DNA of 14,132 bases from Pseudomonadota bacterium. Its GTDB lineage: Bacteria; Pseudomonadota; Alphaproteobacteria; Rhizobiales; Methylopilaceae. The notes beneath the pieces are model-generated. The model ran no database searches, was not told the origin of the DNA, and saw nothing but the letters and a program-made list of their open reading frames with translations. The stretch covers positions 1-14,132 of the forward strand of contig JAEWEX010000082.1 in assembly GCA_023389135.1 (NCBI GenBank). Direction: 5' to 3'. This document shows, in pieces, positions 6,431 through 12,986 of this stretch (its first letter is position 1; every line of letters begins with the position of its first letter). Both the position numbers and the translations under genes were made by a program.

Positions 6431-8185
6431 TCAGGCAGGCGCGGCGGCGCGCCCGGCCTTGATCAGGTCGGCGATGCGCTCCGCCACCATGATGGTGGGG
6501 ATGTTGGTGTTGGCGCTGGGAATGGCCGGCATCAGCGAGGCGTCGCAGACCCTGAGCCCGGCGACGCCGCGCACCCGGCCCTGGGCGTCGGTCACCGCCA
6601 GCGGGTCGTCGTCGCGGCCCATGCGGCAGGTGCCCACCGGATGCCACACGCCCACCACCGAGCGGTTGAGATAGGCGTCCAGCACCGCCTCGTCGGCGAG
6701 CAGGTCCCGCATCCTGACGCCGCCGGTCACCACCTTCTCGATCAGCCAGCCGCGCAGCGCCGGCGCGGCGTCCAGTATGGAGGCGAACAGGCTCATCTGG
6801 AGCTGGTTGCGCAGCCCCGGCCGCGACACGCGGCGCACCCGGTCGGAATAGTTGGTGGGGAAGATCTGGGTCCGCACGCCGTCCAGCGCCGGGTCGGACG
6901 CGATCTCGGCCATGAAGCGGAACGCGTTGCGCAGCCGCGCCAGGTCGCGCCAGTCCGACAGCATGCGGAAGTCCACCGCCGGCTCGTCGGCGGCGTGCGG
7001 CGACGTCAGCGTCACCGAGCCCTGCGAGCGCGAATTGTTGACCCAGACATACAGCGAGCCGATGCGGTGGCCCATGGCGTGCCAGCCCGAGCGGGTGATG
7101 ATGGCGAGGCTCATGTCCCCGGGCGGGCAGCCGTCCAGCCCCGACGAGAACCGCAGATGCGCCTGGGTGTGGTGGCGGGCGAGGTCGGTCATGCGCGCGC
7201 CCCGCGCCAGATAGCACGACACGCTCACCACCGGATGCTCGATCAGGTTGGCGCCGACGCCGGCGCGCGCGGCCACCACCGGGATGGCGAGCCGCTCGAG
7301 CGCCGCCGCCGGCCCGACGCCGCTGCGCATCAGCACCGCGGGGCTGTGCACCGTGCCGCAGGACAGCACCACCTCGCGCGCCCTGACCGTGGCGCGCTCG
7401 CCGCCGCGGGAAATCTCCGCGCCGACCGCGCGGGCGCCCTCGAAGGCGATGCGCTCCACCATGGTCTCGGTGAGGACGGCGAGGTTGGGCCGCGCCCGCA
7501 CCCGCTCCGTGAGATAGGCCAGCGCGCACGACACCCGGCGGCCGTGCTCGTCCACCGTCGTGGTGGCCTGCATCACCCCGTCCTGCCAGCGTCCGTTCTG
7601 GTCGGCGAGCAGCGGGTAGCCGCGCGCCTGCAGCGCGCCGCTGACCGCGCTGGCGAAGCCGGTCCAGTCGGCCATGGGGAACCGGCTGATGGCCACCGGC
7701 CCGTCGGCGCCGTGATACGCCGGATCGGCGGCGCCGAAGTCGAGGTCGCGCTCCAGCTTGCGGAAATAGGGCAGCACGCTGTCCCAGGTCCAGCCGTCGG
7801 CGCCGCGCGCCTCCCAGCCGTCATAGTCGCCCGGCGCGCCGCGATTGGCGATCAGCCCGTTGATGCTGGAGCCGCCGCCCAGGATGCGCGCCTGCTCGTA
7901 GCGCGCCCGGTTGCGGCCCGCGGCGCTGTTGGCCTGCGCGCCGCCGAGCATGGCGGTCAGCCCCGGCCAGGTGAAGGCAGGGTTGAAATAGGCCTTGCCC
8001 GGATAGTTGGAGATGATGTCGGGATGGGCGGTGGCGAGGGTCAGGTCGCGCCCGGCCTCCACCAGCAGCACGCGCACCGCCGGATCCTCCGTGAGGCGCG
8101 CCGCCAGCACGCATCCGGCGCTGCCGCCGCCCAGGATCACGTGATCCCAGTCGCGCGCCGCGATGTCGGGGAGCGATGCGCTCAC
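6431..8185 (-). CDS. GMC-family FAD-dependent alcohol oxidoreductase
   Basis: This is a 584-aa glucose-methanol-choline oxidoreductase. The N-terminal FAD-binding Rossmann motif is HVILGGGSAGCVLAARL (Gly19, Gly21 and Gly24), followed by the acidic VEAGRD strand end. The flavin-binding GGGSSINGL lies near residue 110. The C-terminal active site has His515 in GVWHPVGTCRMG and Asn559 in PSANTNIP, 44 residues apart as in choline oxidase. It lacks a signal peptide, so it is probably cytoplasmic or peripherally membrane-bound and passes electrons to a quinone or other acceptor. Members oxidise primary or secondary alcohols including choline, polyethylene glycol, sugars and terpenoids. The start is GTG at 8185, overlapping the TGA stop of the preceding gene (GTGA), which implies translational coupling. 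Bracketed by two SnoaL-like genes. The substrate is not predictable from sequence. Confidence 0.94.
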   Translation of the reverse strand: MSASLPDIAARDWDHVILGGGSAGCVLAARLTEDPAVRVLLVEAGRDLTLATAHPDIISNYPGKAYFNPAFTWPGLTAMLGGAQANSAAGRNRARYEQARILGGGSSINGLIANRGAPGDYDGWEARGADGWTWDSVLPYFRKLERDLDFGAADPAYHGADGPVAISRFPMADWTGFASAVSGALQARGYPLLADQNGRWQDGVMQATTTVDEHGRRVSCALAYLTERVRARPNLAVLTETMVERIAFEGARAVGAEISRGGERATVRAREVVLSCGTVHSPAVLMRSGVGPAAALERLAIPVVAARAGVGANLIEHPVVSVSCYLARGARMTDLARHHTQAHLRFSSGLDGCPPGDMSLAIITRSGWHAMGHRIGSLYVWVNNSRSQGSVTLTSPHAADEPAVDFRMLSDWRDLARLRNAFRFMAEIASDPALDGVRTQIFPTNYSDRVRRVSRPGLRNQLQMSLFASILDAAPALRGWLIEKVVTGGVRMRDLLADEAVLDAYLNRSVVGVWHPVGTCRMGRDDDPLAVTDAQGRVRGVAGLRVCDASLMPAIPSANTNIPTIMVAERIADLIKAGRAAAPA

Positions 8186-8655
8186 GGCAGCCTGCCGGCC
8201 TGGCCCCCGAGCGCCAGCGGCGAGGACGCGCCCTCGCGCCGGAACAGCCAGGTGATGGTGCGCGACGCATAGCGCCAGCGCCCGTCGGCCCCGCGCTCGT
8301 AGACGTCGTCATAGTCTGCGACCAGCATGGGCTCCGCCGGCAGCGGCGGCGCGCCGTCCTCGGCGAACAGCGTCATGATCACGGTGCCGCGCGCCCGCGT
8401 GTCGCTCTCGACGGTCAGGCGCAGATTGGTGAAGATGTGCCGCGCGGTGCGCGCGCCATGGGCGGTGCGGCGGCGGTAGCTCTCGCGGATGGCGTCGCGC
8501 CCGGCGCTGCGCTCGCCGGTGGCGCGGCCGTAGCTGCCGTCCTCGGTGAACAGGTCGGCCACGCCCTCCGACAGGTCGTGATCGATCAGATACGCGAACT
8601 CGGCGTTGAGCTCCTCGATCTCCAGCCGCGTCAGCAATTCCTCGGTCCGGGTCAT
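8182..8655 (-). CDS. SnoaL-like (NTF2-fold) protein 2
   Basis: This is a 157-aa protein of the same fold family as the gene at 5977-6405 but clearly diverged from it. Tyr22 and Asp27 (Y-x4-D in AYLIDHD) and His73 with Asn77 (RHIFTN) repeat the catalytic-type pattern seen in the other copy. DLFTEDGSYGRATGE and a final aromatic strand ADGRWRYASRTITWLF complete the domain. A short Gly/Ala-rich tail of about 17 residues follows the domain. It may be a dehydratase or isomerase, or a non-catalytic partner of the flavin enzyme. The ATG at 8655 has GAGAGG just upstream (about 8662-8667). Its stop overlaps the GTG of the GMC gene, and it begins 22 bp after the FAH stop. The pairing of two SnoaL proteins around one GMC enzyme suggests a heteromer or two consecutive steps; neither is proven. 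Confidence 0.85.
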   Translation of the reverse strand: MTRTEELLTRLEIEELNAEFAYLIDHDLSEGVADLFTEDGSYGRATGERSAGRDAIRESYRRRTAHGARTARHIFTNLRLTVESDTRARGTVIMTLFAEDGAPPLPAEPMLVADYDDVYERGADGRWRYASRTITWLFRREGASSPLALGGQAGRLP

Positions 8656-8677
8656 GTCACACCTCTCGCGGGGCCGG

Positions 8678-9640
8678 TCAACGCCGGGCGACGCCGCTGG
8701 TCAGCGTCCCGATCCCGGCGATGGTGACCGAGACCGGGCCGCCGAGCTTCTGCAGGTCGATGTTCTGCACCGCCCGGCCGCTCGCGCCGGCGCCGGCCGC
8801 CTTGAGCGCCGTGCCCATGGAGATGATGTCGCCGGGCATGAGCGTCATGTAGCCGGAGATGAAGGCGACCACGTCGGGCACCTTGTGGAACAGGTTGGCG
8901 GTGTTGTCGGCGGTGACCACCTCATCCCGGTGGCTGCAGGTGACGTCCAGCGCGTGCGGGTCGGGGATGTCGTCGCGCGTCACCAGCCACGGCCCCATGG
9001 GCGAGAACGTGTCGCTGCCCTTGTAGCGGCCGGAGTAGCTGACATGGCTGTCCACATACTCGATGCCGTTGCCGCCGTCCTTCGCCGGGTGGATCGCGCG
9101 ATAGTTGAAGGTGTCCTCGATCCGCATGGTGGGCGAGGTGATGTCGTTGTGGACGGTGTAGCCGAACACGTGGTCCATGGCCTCCGCAGCGGTCACCTCG
9201 CGGGCCGTGCGGCCGATGACGACGGCCAGCTCCGGCTCGGGGTGGACGCGGCCGAAATGGGGCTTCACCAGGATGTCGCCGCCATGGCCGACCAGCGCGT
9301 TGGCGCCCTTGAGGAAGATCGCCGGATGCTTGGGGCCCGACACGATGCGGTCGGCATTGGCGCTGTTGTTGAGGGCGAGGCAGCAGATCTTGGATGGCCG
9401 CCTGACCGGCGCGTGCCACGTCACCTCGGCCAGCGGCACGAGCCCGGCCGCGGCGGGATCGGCCTCCGCCCGGGCGACCGCGGCGCGGGCGGCCTCCAGC
9501 GCCTGCGTCCCCGCCTCGATGAAGGCGATCATGTCGGACGCCCATGGCGCGCCGGTGGCCGCGCCGAGATCGAGCATGCCCTCGCCGACCGCCGCGCCGA
9601 GACGGTCGCGGCCGTCATGTGAATAGCTCGCCAGTCGCAT
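8678..9640 (-). CDS. Fumarylacetoacetate hydrolase (FAH)-family hydrolase/isomerase
   Basis: This is a 320-aa protein. The metal site is Glu135 and Glu137 in VHPEPELAVVIG and Asp166 in YTVHNDITSP; the 29-residue spacing from Glu137 to Asp166 is that of the FAH superfamily. SDTFSPMGPWLVTRDDIPDP and LMPGDIISMGT complete the core. Members cleave or isomerise 2-keto or 2,4-diketo acids, for example 2,4-diketo-3-deoxy sugar acids, acylpyruvates and homoprotocatechuate intermediates, using Mg or Mn in the cytoplasm. Between the ligand Asp and the GPWLVT block there are about 20 more residues (roughly 172-207) than in short family members, which may shape the substrate pocket. The ATG at 9640 has GGAG 9 nt upstream. 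It is the first gene of the minus operon, so the promoter should lie in 9641-9835, shared with the divergent second enolase gene. Exact substrate unknown. Confidence 0.92.
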   Translation of the reverse strand: MRLASYSHDGRDRLGAAVGEGMLDLGAATGAPWASDMIAFIEAGTQALEAARAAVARAEADPAAAGLVPLAEVTWHAPVRRPSKICCLALNNSANADRIVSGPKHPAIFLKGANALVGHGGDILVKPHFGRVHPEPELAVVIGRTAREVTAAEAMDHVFGYTVHNDITSPTMRIEDTFNYRAIHPAKDGGNGIEYVDSHVSYSGRYKGSDTFSPMGPWLVTRDDIPDPHALDVTCSHRDEVVTADNTANLFHKVPDVVAFISGYMTLMPGDIISMGTALKAAGAGASGRAVQNIDLQKLGGPVSVTIAGIGTLTSGVARR

Positions 9641-9726
9641 GGGCGGAGGCTCCGGATGGTCGTCGCTGGAAGTGCGCGGCGACGATGGAGCCGCCGGGCG
9701 CCTCCGCGCAATGCGATTTGCGGACA

Positions 9727-9743
9727 ATTTCAATAGGTGAAAT
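9727..9743. promoter_or_regulatory. Inverted repeat ATTTCA-N5-TGAAAT, candidate IclR-type operator in the divergent promoter region
   Basis: ATTTCAATAGGTGAAAT is a perfect 6+5+6 palindrome. It is the AT-rich centre of the 195-bp region between the FAH start (9640) and the second enolase start (9836). IclR-family operators are often palindromes with TGAAA/TTTCA-type arms. On the plus strand it lies in the spacer of a weak promoter-like pair, TTGCGG (9718-9723) and AATAAA (9741-9746), 17 bp apart. A regulator bound here could control both divergent operons. The best candidate is the IclR protein encoded second in the rightward operon. Confidence 0.5.
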
Positions 9744-9746
9744 AAA

Positions 9747-9797
9747 GCGGCGGCGCGCGGGCGCATGGCGCCGCCGCCTGCTAAGTCTCGCAGGCGG
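9747..9797 (+). promoter_or_regulatory. Two overlapping, mutually exclusive hairpins in the leader of the second enolase gene
   Basis: Stem I pairs 9747-9756 with 9768-9777 (10 perfect pairs, 11-nt loop). Stem II pairs 9774-9781 with 9790-9797 (8 perfect pairs, 8-nt loop). The 3' arm of stem I overlaps the 5' arm of stem II, so only one can form fully. They lie 39-89 nt before the ATG, downstream of the probable promoter. There is no U-tract, so stem II is not an intrinsic terminator. The pattern is attenuator- or switch-like, but GC-rich DNA produces stems easily. Confidence 0.35.
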
Positions 9798-9835
9798 GGG
9801 CCGGCGCGCGACCGGCCGTGCGGGAGCGAGCGGCG

Positions 9836-10927
9836 ATGAAGATCACGAAGGTCGAGACCATCCTGCTGAACGTGCCCTACCGGGCCGTGGGCGGGCTGCA
9901 GCGTGTGGCCGGCCAGACCGCGCCCGGCCTCAACATGCTGCTGGTGCGCATCGAGACCGACACCGGGCCGGTCGGCTGGGGCGAGGCGTTCGGCCATGCC
10001 GTGGCGCGCGGCACCAAGGCGGTCCTCGACACGCTGGTGGCGCCGCTGCTGGTGGGCCGCGACGCCCGCGACATCTCCGGCCTGATGCTCGACCTGGAGC
10101 GCCGGCTGCACCTGTTCGGCCGCAACGGCCCGGTGACCTACGCCCTGTCCGGCGTCGACATCGCGCTGTGGGACATCGCCGGCAAGGAGGCGGGGCTGCC
10201 GCTCCACCGCCTGATCGGCGGGGCGGGGGTGGAGGAGCTGACGGTCTATTCCAGCTTCCTGCGCTGCGCGGGGCTCGACGGCCTCGCCGACTGCTGCGGG
10301 GCCGCCATCGACGCCGGGTTCCGCCACGTCAAGCTGCACGAGATCGACATCCCCTCCGTGCGCCTCGCCCGCGAGGCCATGGGCGAGGACGCCGCGATCA
10401 TGCTGGACACCAATTGCCCGTGGAGCGTGGGCGAGGCGGTGGCCATGGCGCGCGCGCTGGCGGAATTCCGGCTCGACTGGCTGGAGGAGCCGGTGTGGCC
10501 GCCGGAGGAATTTGCCGGCCTCGCCCGCGTCCGGGCGGCCGGCGCCATCACCTCGGCGGGCGAGAATCTCGGCGGCCTCCACGATTTCGCGCGCATGTTC
10601 GAGGCCGGCGCGGTGGACGTCGCCCAGCCCAGCGTCTCCAAGGTCGGCGGCATCACCGGCGTGCGCCGCATCATGGCGCTCGCGCAGGCCCACGGCGTGC
10701 GCGTGGTGCCCCATTGCGGCTATCTCGGCCCCGGCTATCTGGCGACGCTGCACCTGGTCGCCTCCATCCCGGGCGGCGAGCTGATGGAACGCCTCAACAT
10801 GGAGCTGGAGGCGCTGCCCTTCGGCGAGGCGACGGAGGTGTCCGGCGGCCGGGCGCGCGTGCCGCAGGGGCCGGGCCTCGGCTGCGATCCGGACATGGCC
10901 GTGGTCGAGCGGCTCCGGGTGGCGTGA
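9836..10927 (+). CDS. Enolase-superfamily protein (mandelate racemase/muconate lactonizing enzyme family), KxH variant lacking the dyad Asp
   Basis: This is a 363-aa protein, the same length as the enolase at 3429-4520 and also starting MKIT, but clearly diverged. Metal ligands are Asp191 (AIMLDTN), Glu217 (LDWLEEP) and Glu243 (SAGENLGG). The first acid/base motif is Lys166-Leu-His168 (HVKLHE). His293 (VVPHCGY) and Glu318 (LMERLN) occupy the mandelate racemase His297 and Glu317 positions. The Asp that normally pairs with the His is Ser266 (AQPSVSKVGG), an unusual change. The capping-domain block GPVTYALSGVDIALWDIAGKEAG is standard. Likely a dehydratase, epimerase or cycloisomerase on a hydroxy acid; substrate unknown. 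ATG 9836 is preferred over the in-frame GTG at 9818 because GGGAG (9822-9826) is correctly spaced and MKI starts are typical. It is followed 8 bp later by an IclR regulator and is divergent from the FAH operon. Confidence 0.9.
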   Translation: MKITKVETILLNVPYRAVGGLQRVAGQTAPGLNMLLVRIETDTGPVGWGEAFGHAVARGTKAVLDTLVAPLLVGRDARDISGLMLDLERRLHLFGRNGPVTYALSGVDIALWDIAGKEAGLPLHRLIGGAGVEELTVYSSFLRCAGLDGLADCCGAAIDAGFRHVKLHEIDIPSVRLAREAMGEDAAIMLDTNCPWSVGEAVAMARALAEFRLDWLEEPVWPPEEFAGLARVRAAGAITSAGENLGGLHDFARMFEAGAVDVAQPSVSKVGGITGVRRIMALAQAHGVRVVPHCGYLGPGYLATLHLVASIPGGELMERLNMELEALPFGEATEVSGGRARVPQGPGLGCDPDMAVVERLRVA

Positions 10928-10935
10928 GGGCGGCC

Positions 10936-11772
10936 ATGGCCACGGTCGCGCGGACGCCGCCCGCCACGCCCCGGCGCAGCTACGCCAATCTGGAGCAGGC
11001 CAGCCGGGTGCTGGCGGTGCTGGAGGCGGCCAACCGCCTGCCCGCCATCACCGTCACCGCCGTCGCCCGCGCCTGCGCCATTCCCGCGCCCAGCGTCATC
11101 CGCATCCTGGAGACGCTGTGCGACGAGGGCTATCTGGTCCATGTCTCGCGCCGCGGCGGCTATCTGCTGACGTCGAAGGTGCGCCGGCTCAGCGCCGGCT
11201 TCCACGGCACGCCGCAGGTGGTGGAGGTGCTGCGCGCCCATGCCGACGCCCTGACGCGCCGCAACCTGTGGCCCCATTCCGTGGCGACGCTGGAGCACGA
11301 CGCCATGGTGGTGCAGCACACCTCGATCCCGCTGAGCCCGCACGCCCATGTGCGCACCACGCTGCACAAGCGCCTGTCGCTGCTGAGCCGCGCCCACGGC
11401 CTCGCCTATCTGGCGTTCTGCGGCAGCGCGGAGCGCCACCGGCTGGTGCGCCTCGCAGTGTCGGCCCGCCGCCCCGAGGACCGGGTGGTGGGCGACGCCG
11501 CCGAATGGCGCCGCCTGGTCGCGAAGAACCGCCGGCGCGGCTATGCGCTGCGCCTGTCGGAGGCCGATCCCCTGACCTGCACCGTCGCGGTTCCCGTCAT
11601 GGCCGGCCCCGGCCGCGTCGCCGCGACGCTGGGCATGACCTTCTTCCGCAGCGTGGTGCGCGAGCCGCAGCTGGCCGTCCATGCGGCGGAGCTGGGCGCG
11701 GCGGCCGAGGCGGCGGCGGCGGAACTGCGGCGCAGCGCGGCCGGCGGCGTTGCCATCGCTCCCGATTGCTGA
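10936..11772 (+). CDS. IclR-family transcriptional regulator, MhpR-like subgroup
   Basis: This is a 278-aa regulator. A winged helix-turn-helix occupies about 18-82 (VLAVLEAANRLPAITVTAVARACAIP, then SVIRILETLCDEGYLVHVS, then YLLTSKVRRLSAGF). The C-terminal effector domain contains NLWPHSVATLEHDAMVVQHT and SLLSRAHGLAYLAFC, which recall by memory the same blocks of E. coli MhpR, the activator of phenylpropionate catabolism. Such regulators bind small aromatic or carboxylic acids and can activate or repress. ATG 10936 follows GAGGG (10926-10930), only 8 bp after the enolase stop, so the two genes are co-transcribed. It likely senses a substrate or product of that enolase and acts on the divergent promoter region at 9641-9835. 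The C-terminal tail is Ala-rich. Confidence is high for the family and low for the effector. Confidence 0.93.
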   Translation: MATVARTPPATPRRSYANLEQASRVLAVLEAANRLPAITVTAVARACAIPAPSVIRILETLCDEGYLVHVSRRGGYLLTSKVRRLSAGFHGTPQVVEVLRAHADALTRRNLWPHSVATLEHDAMVVQHTSIPLSPHAHVRTTLHKRLSLLSRAHGLAYLAFCGSAERHRLVRLAVSARRPEDRVVGDAAEWRRLVAKNRRRGYALRLSEADPLTCTVAVPVMAGPGRVAATLGMTFFRSVVREPQLAVHAAELGAAAEAAAAELRRSAAGGVAIAPDC

Positions 11773-11774
11773 GA

Positions 11775-11794
11775 TTTATATCCCGATCAATGAG
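11775..11794 (+). promoter_or_regulatory. Operator-like motif, copy C (upstream of the yqhD-like gene)
   Basis: TTTATATCCCGATCAATGAG matches copy A at 15 of 20 positions and copy D (13854-13873) at 16 of 20; the similarity to D continues for two more bases. It lies in the 59-bp gap after the IclR stop and ends 37 nt before the dehydrogenase ATG. TATATC (11777-11782) within it could be a -10 element. The closest -35-like sequence (TTGCCA at 11750-11755) is too far away at 21 bp, so a promoter is only suspected. Confidence 0.5.
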
Positions 11795-11831
11795 AACACG
11801 CGCCGGGTCAGCGCAGCCTGGAGGACCGAGC

Positions 11832-12986
11832 ATGGTGGCTTTCCGACTTTCCAACCCGACCGAGATCCTGTTCGGCGCCGGCCAGACGGCGGAGATCGCG
11901 AAGCTGGTGGCGCCGGGCACGAAGGTCCTGCTGCTCTATGGCGGCGGCTCCATCAAGCGCAACGGCGCCTATGACCAGGCGATCGCCGCGCTGAAGCACA
12001 GCACCGTGGTGGAGTTCGGCGGCATCGAGCCCAACCCGGTCTACGAGACGATCCTGAAGGCCGCCGACCTGGCGCGCGCCGAGAATGTCGACCTGATCCT
12101 CGCGGTGGGCGGCGGCTCGGTGGCCGACGCCGCCAAGTTCCTCGCCGCCATCGTGCCGATCCGCGAGGGCGACCCCTGGGACGTTCTGGTCGCCGGCGGC
12201 GCGACGCCCGACCCGCTGCCGGTCGGCGTGGTGCTCACCCTTCCGGCTACCGGCTCGGAGAGCAACCCGGTCTCGGTCATCAGCCACAAGGGCAAGGGGC
12301 TCAAGCTGCCCTTCGCCAACGAGAAGGCCCGCCCGCGCTTCGCCGTGCTGGATCCCTCCTTCATGGCGAGCCTCGACCGGCGCCAGCTGGAGAACGGCGC
12401 GGTGGACGCCTTCACCCATGTGATCGAGCAGTACCTGACCCTGCCCGCCAACGCGCCGGTGCAGTTCGGCTTCAGCGAGGCGCTGCTGGAGGTGCTGATC
12501 GAATGGGGCCCGCGGCTTGCGGAGAAGAACGACGAGGAGGCCCGCGAGAACGTCATGTGGGCGGCGAACCAGGCGCTCAACGGCCTGATCGGCGCCGGCG
12601 TGCCGCAGGACTGGTCGACCCACATGATCGGCCACGCCATCACCGCCCTGACCGGGCTCGACCACGCCCGCACCCTCACCCTCGTGATGCCGGCCGTCAT
12701 GCGCTACAAGGCCGCCGGCAAGCGCGACATGCTGGTGCGCTATGCCCGCCGGGTCTGGAAGATCGAGGAGCCGGACCCCGCCAAGGCGGCCGAGGAGGCC
12801 ATCGCCCGCACGGAGGACTTCTTCCGCCGCATGGGCTGCCCGGTGCGCTTCAGCGAGATCGCGTCCATCGAGGTCGCGCCGGAGGCGGTGGTCGAGCATC
12901 TGGAGACAGCCGGCCAGACGGCGCTGGGCGAGAACGGCGACATCCGCCCCGACGACGTCCGCGCGATCCTGAAGCTGGCGGCCTAG
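11832..12986 (+). CDS. yqhD: YqhD-type NADPH-dependent iron/zinc alcohol dehydrogenase (aldehyde reductase)
   Basis: This is a 384-aa group III metal-dependent alcohol dehydrogenase that aligns by eye along its whole length with E. coli YqhD (387 aa). Shared blocks are YGGGSIKR (GGGSVKK in E. coli), EFGGIEPNP, AVGGGSVADAAKF, VLTLPATGSESN, NVMWAANQALNGLIGAGVPQDW, THMIGHAITALTGLDHARTL and TALGENGDI near the end. Metal ligands are Asp192, His196, His264 and His278, with YqhD-like spacing. YqhD reduces many short or electrophilic aldehydes to alcohols with NADPH in the cytoplasm. Here it may recycle or detoxify an aldehyde produced in the pathway, or work in the opposite direction on a diol. GGAGG at 11820-11824 sits 7 nt before the ATG. 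Motif copy C lies upstream, although read-through from the IclR gene is possible. Its TAG stop shares CTAG with the stop of the convergent IclR gene. Confidence 0.95.
   Translation: MVAFRLSNPTEILFGAGQTAEIAKLVAPGTKVLLLYGGGSIKRNGAYDQAIAALKHSTVVEFGGIEPNPVYETILKAADLARAENVDLILAVGGGSVADAAKFLAAIVPIREGDPWDVLVAGGATPDPLPVGVVLTLPATGSESNPVSVISHKGKGLKLPFANEKARPRFAVLDPSFMASLDRRQLENGAVDAFTHVIEQYLTLPANAPVQFGFSEALLEVLIEWGPRLAEKNDEEARENVMWAANQALNGLIGAGVPQDWSTHMIGHAITALTGLDHARTLTLVMPAVMRYKAAGKRDMLVRYARRVWKIEEPDPAKAAEEAIARTEDFFRRMGCPVRFSEIASIEVAPEAVVEHLETAGQTALGENGDIRPDDVRAILKLAA

Noticed and set aside
4532..8185. Choline-to-betaine (bet) operon, because of GMC oxidoreductase, ALDH and a TetR regulator
   Set aside because: The ALDH is semialdehyde-dehydrogenase-like, the TetR gene is not adjacent, and SnoaL, FAH and enolase genes are interleaved, which does not fit betI-betB-betA.
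8678..9640. Homoprotocatechuate or gentisate/homogentisate ring-cleavage pathway, because of the FAH gene
   Set aside because: No ring-cleavage dioxygenase, maleylacetoacetate isomerase or other enzymes of these routes are visible. FAH-family proteins also serve sugar-acid pathways.
9774..9797. Rho-independent terminator at stem II of the enolase leader
   Set aside because: The stem is followed by a G-run and no T-tract, so it does not fit an intrinsic terminator.
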